44,307 nucleotides of DNA, taken from Marinobacter antarcticus (GTDB lineage Bacteria; Pseudomonadota; Gammaproteobacteria; Pseudomonadales; Oleiphilaceae). Both the position numbers and the translations under genes were made by a program. Within the stretch, counting starts at the first letter, position 1, and each line of letters begins with the position of its first letter. Where the stretch lies: the NCBI RefSeq assembly GCF_011049865.1, contig NZ_DRGY01000019.1, positions 1 through 44,307 on the forward strand. The letters run 5' to 3'. This document shows positions 35,131 through 43,947 of this stretch, one piece after another. The notes under the pieces were generated by a model. It was not told the DNA's origin, ran no database searches, and saw only the letters and a program-made list of their open reading frames with translations.

Positions 35131-35161
35131 CGGCCCGGGCGCTAATCCGCCTCCCGGGCCG
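35131..35161 (-). terminator. GC-rich hairpin after the DUF1328 gene
   Basis: CGGCCCGGG at 35131-35139 pairs perfectly with CCCGGGCCG at 35153-35161. On the minus strand it lies 25 bp after the stop of the DUF1328 gene and is followed by TTCTCTGT, a poor T-tract. A terminator role is likely but not certain. Confidence 0.55.
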
Positions 35162-35186
35162 AGTCACTGATCACTAACTCAGGGCG

Positions 35187-35363
35187 TTAGAGCTTTGGTC
35201 CCCGCCCTCGCATAGCATTGGCGACCAATGAGATCACCAGCAAAATGAGAAAGATAAAGAACAGCACTTTGGCGATGCCGGCGGCTGTGCCCGCAATGCC
35301 GCCAAAACCCAAGACACCGGCAATAACGGCGATGATAAGACAAATGACTGCCCAATAAAGCAT
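35187..35363 (-). CDS. DUF1328 (YtjA-like) small membrane protein
   Basis: A 58-residue protein beginning [20 protein letters not shown], with a glycine-rich [15 protein letters not shown] turn and a second helix, ending RGRGPKL. This is the standard layout of DUF1328 proteins. GGAGG lies six bases before the ATG. The function is unknown; members are often general stress-induced. It is a single gene with a hairpin downstream. Confidence 0.88.
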   Translation of the reverse strand: MLYWAVICLIIAVIAGVLGFGGIAGTAAGIAKVLFFIFLILLVISLVANAMRGRGPKL

Positions 35364-35610
35364 AGCTTTTCCTCCTTGTTTGGCCTCCCTCTAAAAATGG
35401 CACAGGCGACGGGTATTCACAAATATTGCACAGGTGAAAGGCCAGGGTTCGTGGGTTCGAGTTCATTTGTCACATTTTAACGTTTTGTTTTTGATCGACT
35501 AAATGGCTTTATTGTCAGTTAATTAAGCTTTTATAAGATAAGCCGTTGGTTGGTATATTGTTATCACTGCTCGGCTGGTATTCTTGAGCAATGTCGCTCT
35601 GGAGTAATTT

Positions 35611-36087
35611 ATGGCTTTGAAATACATTGTTTACGCATTTTTTGCGACCGCTTCTTTTATGTTGACGGTGCCCGTGCAGGCAGACTCAACCGATTTATCG
35701 GTAGATCAGCTCAAGCAAGAAACCCAAGAGCTGGACGAGGCATTACAGGATTACGGCGCGGACCAGAAGAATCAGGCGGAAGACTCTATTAATCGGGTAC
35801 TTTCAACGCTTGACGCTCGTATTTCAGAGTTGCAAAAAGAGCTCTCAGAGAACTGGGACGACATGAGCGAGACCGCGCGAAAACGCGCTCAGGAAAGCCT
35901 GGCGTCGTTGCACGAGCAGCGTGAACGAGTGCAAGATTGGTATGATGAACTCAAGGCCAGCTCTGCGTCTGCGTGGGAGCAAGCGAAAAAGGGGTTCTCC
36001 GATGCGTATAAAGCACTTTCCGAACAGTGGAATGAAACTGAGCGTGATTTGACCCTTGAACAGGAAAAGAAATCCCAAAGCATCTGA
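35611..36087 (+). CDS. Exported coiled-coil protein, 158 residues
   Basis: The first 25 residues form a signal peptide (VYAFFATASFMLTVPVQA). The rest is strongly helical and charged, with heptad-like repeats of Leu, Glu, Gln and Trp: LKQETQELDEALQDYG, LDARISELQKELSENW, and WYDELKASSASAWEQAKKGF. GGAG at seven bases precedes ATG 35611. I recognise no named family, though it resembles small exported apolipoprotein- or stress-type helical proteins. The next gene starts 28 bp downstream in the same direction. Confidence 0.7.
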   Translation: MALKYIVYAFFATASFMLTVPVQADSTDLSVDQLKQETQELDEALQDYGADQKNQAEDSINRVLSTLDARISELQKELSENWDDMSETARKRAQESLASLHEQRERVQDWYDELKASSASAWEQAKKGFSDAYKALSEQWNETERDLTLEQEKKSQSI

Positions 36088-36115
36088 TCATCAACAAAGC
36101 TGACAAGGAAACACA

Positions 36116-36355
36116 ATGCCATTTTCTTCTGATCATATTGCCGAGCTCAATCTGTTGTCCCAGTTTGAATCTTCCTCAGGGCAGGCCGGTATCAAGGTGC
36201 ACCGGAACGATGCAGCACCTGAAACCGTTCAGGCAGCTGAACGCCTTTTCTCCAAGGGGCTTATTACCCAGAATGATGGAGGATACCTCACGCCACTGGG
36301 TAGTGAAGGCGTAGAGTTGGCTCAGAAACTACACTCAATCCTGACGGCAAAATAA
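36116..36355 (+). CDS. TIGR02647 family protein
   Basis: A 79-residue protein with IAELNLLSQFES near the N terminus, GIKVHRNDAAPETVQAAERLFSKGLITQ in the middle and DGGYLTPLGSEGVE after it, which fits TIGR02647 from memory. Helix content and a winged-like GLITQNDGGYLTPLG turn suggest a small nucleic-acid-binding or regulatory protein, but this is not shown. AAGGA lies about six bases before ATG 36116. Possible operon partner of the coiled-coil protein. Confidence 0.75.
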   Translation: MPFSSDHIAELNLLSQFESSSGQAGIKVHRNDAAPETVQAAERLFSKGLITQNDGGYLTPLGSEGVELAQKLHSILTAK

Positions 36356-36475
36356 CGCCTTCCTGGCCAAGGCGCATCTGTAATGGTTACCTGGTCAGGT
36401 GTCTGTATCTGTTACGCATAGAAGTTAGTCTCTAAACTGACTGACGTTTCAGATAACTGACTCCGGCCGTTTTTT

Positions 36476-37366
36476 ATGAAATCGTTTTTCTACTCGTTTT
36501 TTGTTCCCGCACTGTTTGTCTGGCTATGGAGCACCGGTTTTATCGGTGCTAAATACGGCTTGCCCTATGCAGAGCCGTTTACCCTGCTATTGATCCGCAT
36601 GCTCATCACTCTGGCGCTGCTTCTTGGGCTGGCCTGCTTGCTCAAAACCCGCTGGCCGGGCTGGCGTGCAGCCAGACACCTTGCGGTAACGGGGTTACTG
36701 GTTCACGGGTGTTACCTTGGCGGTGTCTACTATGCGATTCAGGGCGAGATGCCGTCGGGGATTGTGTCGTTGGTGGTCGGTTTGCAGCCGTTGGTTACAG
36801 CGGGCGTTGCCGTTCTCGTATTGAAAGAGACGGTTTCATGGCGGCAATGGCTGGGGTTAGGGCTTGGCCTGCTGGGTGTAACACTGGTTCTGCTGGAAAA
36901 GTTCGGCGGTGCCGGCAACCCGGGCGCGGGTTTTCCGTTATGGACACTGGTCTGGGCCCTGCTTGCTTTGGCCGGTATTTCCCTGGGTACGGTTTACCAG
37001 AAACGCCATGGCACGGGTGCCGATCTGGTTGCGGGCACCATCATTCAATACGGCGCTGCGTCTTTGTTTTTCGCGGCTGGTGCCCTGATGCTGGAAACGG
37101 GCGAGGTTCAGTGGTCGTTACAGTTACAACTTTCTATGGCGTGGTTGATTCTGGGCGTCTCCATAGGTGCGATACTGCTGCTGATGTGGCTGATTCGCGA
37201 AGGTGCCGCGTCCCAAGTTGCCAGCCTGTTTTACCTCGTGCCCCCGGTAACGGCGCTGGAAGCCTTCTGGCTGTTTGACGAGCGTATGGGTGTACTGGCC
37301 ATTACCGGGGGAATCATCTCTATTACCGGTGTTGCACTGGTGGTTTCCCAGAGGCAGAGCCGTTAG
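36476..37366 (+). CDS. DMT-family (EamA) transporter
   Basis: A 296-residue inner membrane protein with about ten hydrophobic helices in two EamA repeats. The first helix FFVPALFVWLWSTGFIGAKYGLPYAEPF and the end of each repeat (GLGLGLLGVTLVL and GGIISITGVALVV) are typical. Start ATG at 36476 lies close to the GGCCG upstream, a poor ribosome site. Substrate unknown; family members export amino acids, metabolites or drugs. Confidence 0.88.
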   Translation: MKSFFYSFFVPALFVWLWSTGFIGAKYGLPYAEPFTLLLIRMLITLALLLGLACLLKTRWPGWRAARHLAVTGLLVHGCYLGGVYYAIQGEMPSGIVSLVVGLQPLVTAGVAVLVLKETVSWRQWLGLGLGLLGVTLVLLEKFGGAGNPGAGFPLWTLVWALLALAGISLGTVYQKRHGTGADLVAGTIIQYGAASLFFAAGALMLETGEVQWSLQLQLSMAWLILGVSIGAILLLMWLIREGAASQVASLFYLVPPVTALEAFWLFDERMGVLAITGGIISITGVALVVSQRQSR

Positions 37367-37487
37367 GAAACGCTGACAACGGGAAATCCCGGTGTCGCGA
37401 TCGTAACGTCACCGGGGATACGTTTAAGGTATCTTTAACGCACTTGTTTCCGGAAAATGGCTGTCTCAGATAGAGAGATAAAATTAT

Positions 37488-38420
37488 ATGACTCATTGGC
37501 TAGTGGCGAATCCAGGGGCAGGCGATGGCCAAAGAGGCCGGAAGTTCTGGCTTGAGAAACTGGAAGATGCCGGGATTACTAGCCCGAAGTGTTGTGATTT
37601 CGGTGAGCAGGGCTGGAAGTCGCACGTGCAGCCTGATGACGTGGTGATGGTTGCAGGTGGCGACGGCTCGGTAAACGCCGGCGCCCGTTTATGCCTTGAA
37701 CGCAATGCAACGCTGGCGGTTTTACCGTCGGGCACCGCGAACGATTTTGCCCGCAATCTGGCCTTGCCGGAAGATCCTGCCGCTCTGTGCGAGTTGGTTC
37801 AGCGAGGGGTTACGCAAAGGGTCGACGTGGCCGAGTTCGGAGATGGATTATTCCTGAACGTTGCCCACGTTGGCTTGGGTACACTGCCCGCCAGAGAAGC
37901 GCAAGGCTCTGCTAAAAAGCTGTTTGGCCGTTTCAGCTACGGCGTCGAGCTATTGCGCAAAGTGAGCGCCAAACGGGGTTTTCACGCTGAAATCAAATGC
38001 GATAAATCGTTTGTCCGGGGGCGCTGGTTATCAATTGCGGTGTCCAGCGGGGCGTTCTTCGGCGGTGGAAATGAAATTCCGGAAGCGACCGCAAACGACG
38101 GTTTGCTCGACGTTATTGCCGTTAAACCACGCCCCTTGATGCAACTACTGCTGACGTTTTTTATGGTGCAGTTCAGCGGCAAGTCGCCCAAACGCACCAG
38201 CACCGTTGTGCATCTTAAGTGCGAGCGTTGCGACATTCTGACATCCAAGCCAAAGACCATTACCGTAGACGGTGACGAGGCGGGCAAGACGCCACTGCAC
38301 GTTGTGTGTCGAAAGCACTGTCTCCGGGTTATCGGTTTGTCCGTGGTGAACACGGGAGAACGTGGAAATACAGAGCCCGGAAACAGACAGCCCGAGAACA
38401 AGCCACCGGAGCTAAGGTAA
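37488..38420 (+). CDS. Diacylglycerol kinase-family lipid kinase
   Basis: A 310-residue protein with the DAGK catalytic domain: the nucleotide motif [12 protein letters not shown] (GGDGS 57-61), followed by [12 protein letters not shown] (80-91), and a DGLLDVI segment near 199. YegS-like proteins phosphorylate lipids such as phosphatidylglycerol or diacylglycerol. The C-terminal tail ([16 protein letters not shown]) is polar and probably disordered. It is 7 bp upstream of mtgA, so the two are likely co-transcribed. Confidence 0.88.
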   Translation: MTHWLVANPGAGDGQRGRKFWLEKLEDAGITSPKCCDFGEQGWKSHVQPDDVVMVAGGDGSVNAGARLCLERNATLAVLPSGTANDFARNLALPEDPAALCELVQRGVTQRVDVAEFGDGLFLNVAHVGLGTLPAREAQGSAKKLFGRFSYGVELLRKVSAKRGFHAEIKCDKSFVRGRWLSIAVSSGAFFGGGNEIPEATANDGLLDVIAVKPRPLMQLLLTFFMVQFSGKSPKRTSTVVHLKCERCDILTSKPKTITVDGDEAGKTPLHVVCRKHCLRVIGLSVVNTGERGNTEPGNRQPENKPPELR

Positions 38421-38427
38421 CGCATTT

Positions 38428-39129
38428 ATGGCTCGAAAATCGGTCGTGAAACAAATCTTCCGTTGGATTGCCTGGATTGTCATTACGCTGTTGCTGTTGT
38501 TTGCGTCCTTGCTGCTTCTGTTCCGCTATGTAAATCCTCCCACTTCCGCGTTTATTCTCGGTTACAGCATTTCAAACCCCGACCAAGAGGTGCGACAGCA
38601 CTGGGTCAGTCTTTCGGAGATTTCCCCCTGGATGCCGCTCGCGGTTGTTGCCAGCGAAGATCAACGATTTCCGGACCATTGGGGTGTCGATTTTGCGGCG
38701 ATTCGCAAAGCGCTTTCGGAATACCGTTCAGGTGAAGGGCTAAGAGGGGCGAGCACGATTACCCAACAAACGGCGAAAAACCTGTTCCTGTGGAACGGGC
38801 GCAGCTTTGTTCGCAAAGCACTGGAAGCGGGACTTGCGCTGGCCGTTGACGGGCTTTGGCCAAAACGGCGAATTCTGGAGGTGTATCTTAATATCGCCGA
38901 GTTCGGTCCCGGGATATACGGTGTAGAGGCGGCGAGCCAGGTTTACTTTGATAAGCCCGCCAGCCAGCTTTCGGCCGAGCAGGCAGCGCGGCTTGCGGCG
39001 GTTTTGCCTAACCCGAAAGTATTGAGTGCCGCGTCTCCATCACCCTATGTACTGGATCGGGCGTTCTGGATTCGCGGCCAGATGCGCCAGTTATCCGGGC
39101 TGCAGTACTTGAAGGCGTTGTTGAAGTAG
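38428..39129 (+). CDS. mtgA: Monofunctional biosynthetic peptidoglycan transglycosylase
   Basis: A 233-residue type-51 glycosyltransferase with an N-terminal membrane anchor (about 11-33). The catalytic glutamate is E77 in [14 protein letters not shown]; further signatures are [42 protein letters not shown] and [16 protein letters not shown]. It polymerises lipid II into glycan chains without a transpeptidase domain. Start ATG is 7 bp after the lipid kinase stop. Confidence 0.95.
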   Translation: MARKSVVKQIFRWIAWIVITLLLLFASLLLLFRYVNPPTSAFILGYSISNPDQEVRQHWVSLSEISPWMPLAVVASEDQRFPDHWGVDFAAIRKALSEYRSGEGLRGASTITQQTAKNLFLWNGRSFVRKALEAGLALAVDGLWPKRRILEVYLNIAEFGPGIYGVEAASQVYFDKPASQLSAEQAARLAAVLPNPKVLSAASPSPYVLDRAFWIRGQMRQLSGLQYLKALLK

Positions 39130-39215
39130 CCATAGAACACTCCCGGGAAAAGACCGGCCCCGGTCAGGTTGAGTCTTTGGTACGATGAGCGCCTGTACTT
39201 GGAAAAGAGAACGTT

Positions 39216-39896
39216 ATGAGAGTGCTATTACTGGGTGCGACCGGATTAACCGGCGGGCTTGTTCTGAGCGAGTTGCTGAGGCGTGATGAAGTTGAATCGA
39301 TTAATCTGCCAGTGCGGCGCCCGTTGTCGCTTGATCATCGCAAGCTGCACCAGCAGGAAATTGACTTTGATTGTATGGACGATAATGCCGGGCTTTTCCA
39401 GGTGGATGTCATCATTTGCTGCCTGGGTACAACGATCAAAAAGGCTGGCTCCCAGGAACAGTTCCGTAAAGTGGATTTCGGTTACGCCTTGAAAGCCGCT
39501 GAGCTTGGCCAGGCGGCCGGGGCCGGCGCGTTTATTCTGATGTCCGCCATAGGCTCATCGTCCTCTTCAACCATCTTTTACAATCGAGTTAAAGGCGAGT
39601 TGGAGGATGCCGTAAGAGCGCTCGGCTACTCTTATCTGTCGATTTACCACCCCAGCTTGTTGCTTGGTGACCGGCGTGAGCATCGGCTTGGCGAAGCGTT
39701 GGGCGTTAAAGCCATGCCACTGATCAATCGGGTTCTTGTTGGCCCGCTGGAAAAATACCGTGGTGTTGAAGCGGCCACCATTGCCAGTGCCATGGTCAAT
39801 GAGGTGTGCAGCCTCGCATCCGAAGCTGCCGCCGAACAGGTGGTTCAAATTCGTGAGTATCGGGAGATCGTTGAGCTGTCCGCTCAAACAGGTTAA
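39216..39896 (+). CDS. NAD(P)-binding protein of the HTATIP2/YwnB type
   Basis: A 226-residue short-chain-dehydrogenase-like protein with the nucleotide motif LLLGATGLTGGLV (GxxGxxG) at 4-16 and the segment AFILMSAIGSSSSSTIFYNRVKGELE, with the tyrosine and lysine spaced as in the YxxxK motif. Family members bind NADP and have poorly known roles, some in ubiquinone or stress metabolism. AAGAGA precedes ATG 39216. Its stop codon overlaps the stop of the convergent GMC gene by 4 bp. Confidence 0.85.
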   Translation: MRVLLLGATGLTGGLVLSELLRRDEVESINLPVRRPLSLDHRKLHQQEIDFDCMDDNAGLFQVDVIICCLGTTIKKAGSQEQFRKVDFGYALKAAELGQAAGAGAFILMSAIGSSSSSTIFYNRVKGELEDAVRALGYSYLSIYHPSLLLGDRREHRLGEALGVKAMPLINRVLVGPLEKYRGVEAATIASAMVNEVCSLASEAAAEQVVQIREYREIVELSAQTG

Positions 39897-41611
39897 TCAC
39901 CGGCCAGAATCCATCGTGCGGCTTTCTCGGCAATCATCAAGGTGGGTGAATTGGTGTTGCCGCTGGTGATCACCGGCATGACACTCGCGTCCACCACGCG
40001 CAAACCCTGCACGCCTCTTACCCTTAGGTGAGAATCCACTACGGCCAATGCATCCTCCTGGCGCCCCATTCGGGCGGTGCCCACCGGGTGAAAAATAGTG
40101 GTGCCTATGTCGCCAGCGAGGCGGCTTAATTCTTCGTCGGTCTGATACTGCAGCCCAGGTTTGTATTCTTCAGGCTGGTACTTTGCAAAGGCGGGTTGGC
40201 CGGCGATGCGGCGTGTTACACGCAGCGAGTCGGCCGCAACTTTCAGATCCTCCGGGGTGCTCAAATAGTTGGGTGCAATGGCCGGCGCCTCCAGTGGGTT
40301 GCGACTCTTGATCCGCACGGTGCCGCGGCTGCCGGGGTTCAGGTTGCAGACGCTGGCAGTAATCGCCGGGAAGCTGTGCAAGGGCTGGCCAAACGCATCG
40401 AGGCTCAAGGGCTGAATGTGGTACTGAATATTGGCGTAGTCGTATTCATCCGAACTGCGAGTAAATGCGCACAGTTGTGACGGCGCCATGCTCATGGGGC
40501 CAGAGCGGTTGAGCAGATATTCGAGACCAATGCGAGCTTTACCCCACAGCGAGTTGGCCATGGTGTTGAGGGTGAGGGCGTTCCTTACTTTGTAAACCGA
40601 TCGGATCTGCAGATGATCCTGAAGATTTTCGCCCACCCCCGGCAAGTCTGCGACCACCGGAATGCTCAATCCCTGCAACAGATCAGATGGCCCGATGCCG
40701 GATAACTGCAGCAGTTGCGGCGAGCCGATCGAACCGGCCGACAGAATCACTTCCCGACTGGCGATCGCGAGCGTTTCCTCACCTGAGTTCTTTCCCGCAA
40801 CGCGCACTCCGGTGCACCTTGGCAAGTCTCCTTGGGTATTCATTTCCAGGCTCAACACCTGAGTGGAATGCCATACCGTCAAGTTGGGCCGTTTTGAAGC
40901 GCTTCGCAAAAAGGCCTTGGAGGTATTCCAGCGCCAGCCAGCGCGCTGGTTCACTTCAAAATAATCTACGCCTTCATTGTCACCGCGGTTGAAGTCAGTT
41001 GTGCGGGGAACGCCCGCCTGAACTGCAGCCGCTGCAAAGTCTTCCAGCACCTGCCATTTAAGACGCTGGCGTTCTACCCGCCATTCACCGCCATGGCCGT
41101 GAAAATGCTCTCCCGCGATGCTCTGGTCAGCAATGCTCTGGCCAGCGACATCTGGTGCAGTGGTATCTGAAGCAGCGGCGGCATCAAGGCTATAGTGGTT
41201 TTCGTGACGCATGAAATCTGGCAGGCAATTGGCCCAGCTCCAGGCGTCATCGCCGGTGATGTCTGCCCATCGATTGTAATCCCGTGCCTGACCGCGAATG
41301 TACAGCATGCCGTTAATGCTGGAGCAGCCACCCAGGGTTTTGCCTCGGGGGTATATCAGCGACCGGTTGTTGAGCCCCGGGGCCGGTTCTGTGCGGAAGC
41401 ACCAGTCGGTACGCGGGTTGTCGATGCAGTAGAGATACCCCACCGGAATATGAATCCAGTGGTAGTTGTCCCGCCCCCCGGCTTCGATCAGCAGCACCCT
41501 GTTTTTCGGATTGGCACTCAGGCGATTGGCAAGCAAGCAGCCGGCCGTGCCTGCGCCTGCGATGATGTAATCGTATTCAAACAGCGCCGGTGTTTTATTG
41601 TTGTCGGGCAA
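39893..41611 (-). CDS. GMC-family oxidoreductase (choline/alcohol dehydrogenase-like)
   Basis: A 572-residue flavoenzyme. The FAD-binding motif is IAGAGTAGCLLANRL (17-31), followed by VLLIEAGG. GMC signatures are GKTLGGCSSINGMLYIRG and the C-terminal HPVGTARMG with the catalytic histidine, and NTNSPTLMIAEKAA at the end. It would oxidise an alcohol to an aldehyde. A short internal repeat, VAGQSIADQSIAGEHF, lies near residue 155. The substrate is unknown; choline, polyethylene glycol and alkanols are typical for the family. Confidence 0.9.
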   Translation of the reverse strand: MPDNNKTPALFEYDYIIAGAGTAGCLLANRLSANPKNRVLLIEAGGRDNYHWIHIPVGYLYCIDNPRTDWCFRTEPAPGLNNRSLIYPRGKTLGGCSSINGMLYIRGQARDYNRWADITGDDAWSWANCLPDFMRHENHYSLDAAAASDTTAPDVAGQSIADQSIAGEHFHGHGGEWRVERQRLKWQVLEDFAAAAVQAGVPRTTDFNRGDNEGVDYFEVNQRAGWRWNTSKAFLRSASKRPNLTVWHSTQVLSLEMNTQGDLPRCTGVRVAGKNSGEETLAIASREVILSAGSIGSPQLLQLSGIGPSDLLQGLSIPVVADLPGVGENLQDHLQIRSVYKVRNALTLNTMANSLWGKARIGLEYLLNRSGPMSMAPSQLCAFTRSSDEYDYANIQYHIQPLSLDAFGQPLHSFPAITASVCNLNPGSRGTVRIKSRNPLEAPAIAPNYLSTPEDLKVAADSLRVTRRIAGQPAFAKYQPEEYKPGLQYQTDEELSRLAGDIGTTIFHPVGTARMGRQEDALAVVDSHLRVRGVQGLRVVDASVMPVITSGNTNSPTLMIAEKAARWILAGD

Positions 41612-41663
41612 AGTGGCCTCTCCAGACTGATATGACGAGTGAAATAAACAGCGTTCAGGCCTA

Positions 41664-42449
41664 TCAGCCCAACGTGGCGTCCAGAAACATCATTACCACA
41701 AAACCGATCAATAGTGAGAAGGTCGCCAGCGTTTTATATTTGTTTCGGTGGGTTTCGGGAATAATCTCATTAGTGATGATGAACAGCATCGCGCCAGCCG
41801 CAAAGCCCAGAGTCCAGGGCATAATCGGCTCCGCCAGCGATACCAGTGTGGCGCCGAATACACCACCGATAGGTTCGGCCAGGCCGGTCAGTAACGCAAT
41901 GGTAAATGCGCGGGTTCGAGAGTACTGAATAGCCATCAGTGAGAGCGCAACGGCCAGGCCTTCGGGAATGTTTTGAATGCCAATCCCTATGGCCAGTACG
42001 TAGCCGTTCTGCACATCGCCGCCGGCAAAACCGACGCCCACCGCCATGCCTTCCGGGAAATTATGCAGCGTAATGGCAATAATGAAGAGCCAGATACGAC
42101 GTATGTGCGAGGCGTCAGGGCCTTCTGGCCCCAGATTGAAGTGCTCATGGGGCAGTTTCTGGTGGATGTAATATAGCGCCCCTGCGCCGGACAGTATGCC
42201 GCATATTACCAGCAGTGTTGCCGCCCATGCTGACCCCAGCAGTGCCTCCCCATGTTCGAGGCCGGGAAGCAGTAACGAAAAGAAGGAAGCCGCGAGCATC
42301 ACGCCCGCAGCGCCTGCCAGCATGCTGTCCTGCAACCGGTCAGACAACGACTTGATGAAAAACACCGCCAGGGCACCAATGCCGGTTGCCAGGCCAGCCA
42401 ACAAGCTTGCCAGAGCACCAAGCCAGACGATGCTGATATCGTTAGTCAT
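41664..42449 (-). CDS. ZIP-family metal transporter
   Basis: A 261-residue membrane protein with eight predicted helices and a histidine-containing loop. The metal site is formed by LHNFPEGMAVGVGF and NIPEGLAVALSL, the two ZIP signatures. It would import Zn or another divalent metal. The start chosen is ATG at 42449, 7 bp after the stop of the lipoprotein gene; an earlier start would overlap it. Translational coupling with the lipoprotein gene is likely. Confidence 0.9.
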   Translation of the reverse strand: MTNDISIVWLGALASLLAGLATGIGALAVFFIKSLSDRLQDSMLAGAAGVMLAASFFSLLLPGLEHGEALLGSAWAATLLVICGILSGAGALYYIHQKLPHEHFNLGPEGPDASHIRRIWLFIIAITLHNFPEGMAVGVGFAGGDVQNGYVLAIGIGIQNIPEGLAVALSLMAIQYSRTRAFTIALLTGLAEPIGGVFGATLVSLAEPIMPWTLGFAAGAMLFIITNEIIPETHRNKYKTLATFSLLIGFVVMMFLDATLG

Positions 42450-42456
42450 GGCGCGG

Positions 42457-42954
42457 CTAATCCGTTCTATAGGTCGGTTTTTTCGAGCGTGATAGCGTGG
42501 GTTCGCAGCCGATAACCTGGCTCGCCTGCGTCTGTGCATGCAGGTACCAGCGTTTTCCCGGCTCGGTAAACGTTTGCGGGGTTACAAGAAAATCCGTTGT
42601 TTCCATAGTTGCAGGAATCGGCGAGCCGTCAGCATGGCGATACACACAACTGGTACCGAGGATAACAGCGGTGGCGACGGGTAATGTTATAAAGCCATCG
42701 TCCCGGACCTGCGGAGTGGTGTCGTTCACGCTTATGATTTTGAGGCAGGGACCATAATGAACTCGGCCCTGTTCACGCAGATATTCACTCAGACAATGAT
42801 GCGCGCTGAGCAGGACCGTGTTGGGGGCTTGGCTTCCAGAGCTTTCAGGTTGGCTTGCGTTGTCTGGTTCGTTAGCCGGGGATTTCTCTGGCGACGACTG
42901 ACATCCGGCCAGCACGAGGAGGCTGGCCAGCAAAAGCGTGACGACAGGCTTCAT
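42457..42954 (-). CDS. Putative lipoprotein, 165 residues
   Basis: The N terminus is a lipoprotein signal with lipobox LVLAGC and a Ser/Pro/Asn/Glu-rich linker after the cysteine (QSSPEKSPANEPDNASQPE). The following domain has several cysteines (HHCLSEY, GPCLKI, TSCVYRH) and a C-terminal VIGCEPTLSR. GGGAG before ATG 42954 supports this start; an in-frame ATG 51 bases upstream has no such site. I recognise no family. It is directly upstream of the ZIP transporter gene. Confidence 0.75.
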   Translation of the reverse strand: MKPVVTLLLASLLVLAGCQSSPEKSPANEPDNASQPESSGSQAPNTVLLSAHHCLSEYLREQGRVHYGPCLKIISVNDTTPQVRDDGFITLPVATAVILGTSCVYRHADGSPIPATMETTDFLVTPQTFTEPGKRWYLHAQTQASQVIGCEPTLSRSKKPTYRTD

Positions 42955-43082
42955 TGTTACTCCCTGTTGCGTTGAACCAAAAGGTGCATCGAACAAAAAC
43001 GTCATTGTTCGGGAACAAGGAGTCAGTTTAGATCATATTCGGTACGTGTGGGTACCCGTTGGGGTCGGTAAAAGGAAGCCTC

Positions 43083-43748
43083 TCAGCCTGCTCGCCCGAA
43101 CATGCGCTCGAAAAAGCCCGCTGAACGCACGTCCGGAATTGGCAAGCTGTCTATCTCATCCACGGCGTTACGCCAGAAACGCTCAGGGTCGTCCAGTTCT
43201 GCAACCAGTGCGCGCTGCTGGGGGGTGTAATGGTTGTGCTCTCCTTCCAGCCCGTTTTCTATCAACGCGTGTGTCCAGAGATACACGGCGCCTCTTACGG
43301 TTTTTAGCAGGCGGGAATAAACATCGCGGCTTAGGTTGATGGCCAACTCTGCGCTCAGGTTGATCTGTTTCTGAAGAACCGCCATATCATCGACGTCGAG
43401 CAATAACCGGTTGCCGTCGCCTTTTTTGCTGTTCACGCAGATTTTCTCCAGCAATCGGGTCCCGTCGGTAAGATCAATGTGGCCAAATTCAAGTTTCTGC
43501 TTGTCACTTACCGGGGCCGGAATCCACCCATACTGCGGCGATTTTGCGACAATATGCCCCGGCAAATCCAGGCGGTAGGGCGGAGTTGACTCACGATCCT
43601 GATAGCCATCGAATTCGGAGCGCAGCCACGCAGCCATTTTTTTGTGGCGTAGCATCATGGCAAGCGTGATGGCAGAGGGCATGATGTCATCGAGCAGTTC
43701 GCCCGAATCCCGGGTGCGTTCATCAAGGTGATTGGCGGATGCAGACAT
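43083..43748 (-). CDS. AbiTii-domain protein (abortive-infection type II-like)
   Basis: A 221-residue cytoplasmic protein. Residues 15-60 (ELLDDIMPSAITLAMMLRHKKMAAWLRSEF, then DGYQDRESTPPYR) match the N-terminal AbiTii domain known from phage abortive-infection proteins. The remainder has a central helix-rich segment (LSAELAINLSRDVYSRLLKTVRGAVYLW) and no recognised catalytic motif. GAGGAG at six bases precedes ATG 43748. No toxin, antitoxin or restriction gene is next to it, and it has a palindrome upstream. Its defence role is inferred from the family. Confidence 0.65.
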   Translation of the reverse strand: MSASANHLDERTRDSGELLDDIMPSAITLAMMLRHKKMAAWLRSEFDGYQDRESTPPYRLDLPGHIVAKSPQYGWIPAPVSDKQKLEFGHIDLTDGTRLLEKICVNSKKGDGNRLLLDVDDMAVLQKQINLSAELAINLSRDVYSRLLKTVRGAVYLWTHALIENGLEGEHNHYTPQQRALVAELDDPERFWRNAVDEIDSLPIPDVRSAGFFERMFGRAG

Positions 43749-43848
43749 GTTTTCTCCTCGGCGGCCAGGCACTCTGGCTTCACCGCCCTATTTTTGTTTT
43801 TGTGCGGTTTCCGGTGGGATCTGACCGGTTTCATCTGGAGTGCACAGA

Positions 43849-43865
43849 TGTCTAAAAAGTAGACA
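43849..43865. promoter_or_regulatory. 17-bp inverted repeat upstream of the AbiTii gene
   Basis: TGTCTA-AAAAG-TAGACA is a perfect 6+6 inverted repeat with a 5-bp spacer. It lies about 100 bp before the AbiTii start on the minus strand and is a candidate operator. Which protein binds it is unknown. Confidence 0.4.
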
Positions 43866-43947
43866 ATGAATGCAACATGCACCGTTGTAAAAGAGTGAGA
43901 TTTTTGTAACGGCAAGTAAGTTGCGCCTCAGCCCGCCGATGCACGCT

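Noticed and set aside
35179..35466. Longer minus-strand frame of 95 codons over the DUF1328 gene
   Set aside because: The other minus-strand frame from 35363 encodes a textbook DUF1328 protein with GGAGG; the longer frame is a shadow.
36358..36373. CGCCTT/AAGGCG hairpin after the TIGR02647 gene
   Set aside because: Six-pair stem without a T-tract; only a weak terminator candidate.
37388..37416. CCCGGTG/CACCGGG hairpin between the DMT transporter and lipid kinase genes
   Set aside because: A 15-base loop and no T-tract; too weak to call a terminator.
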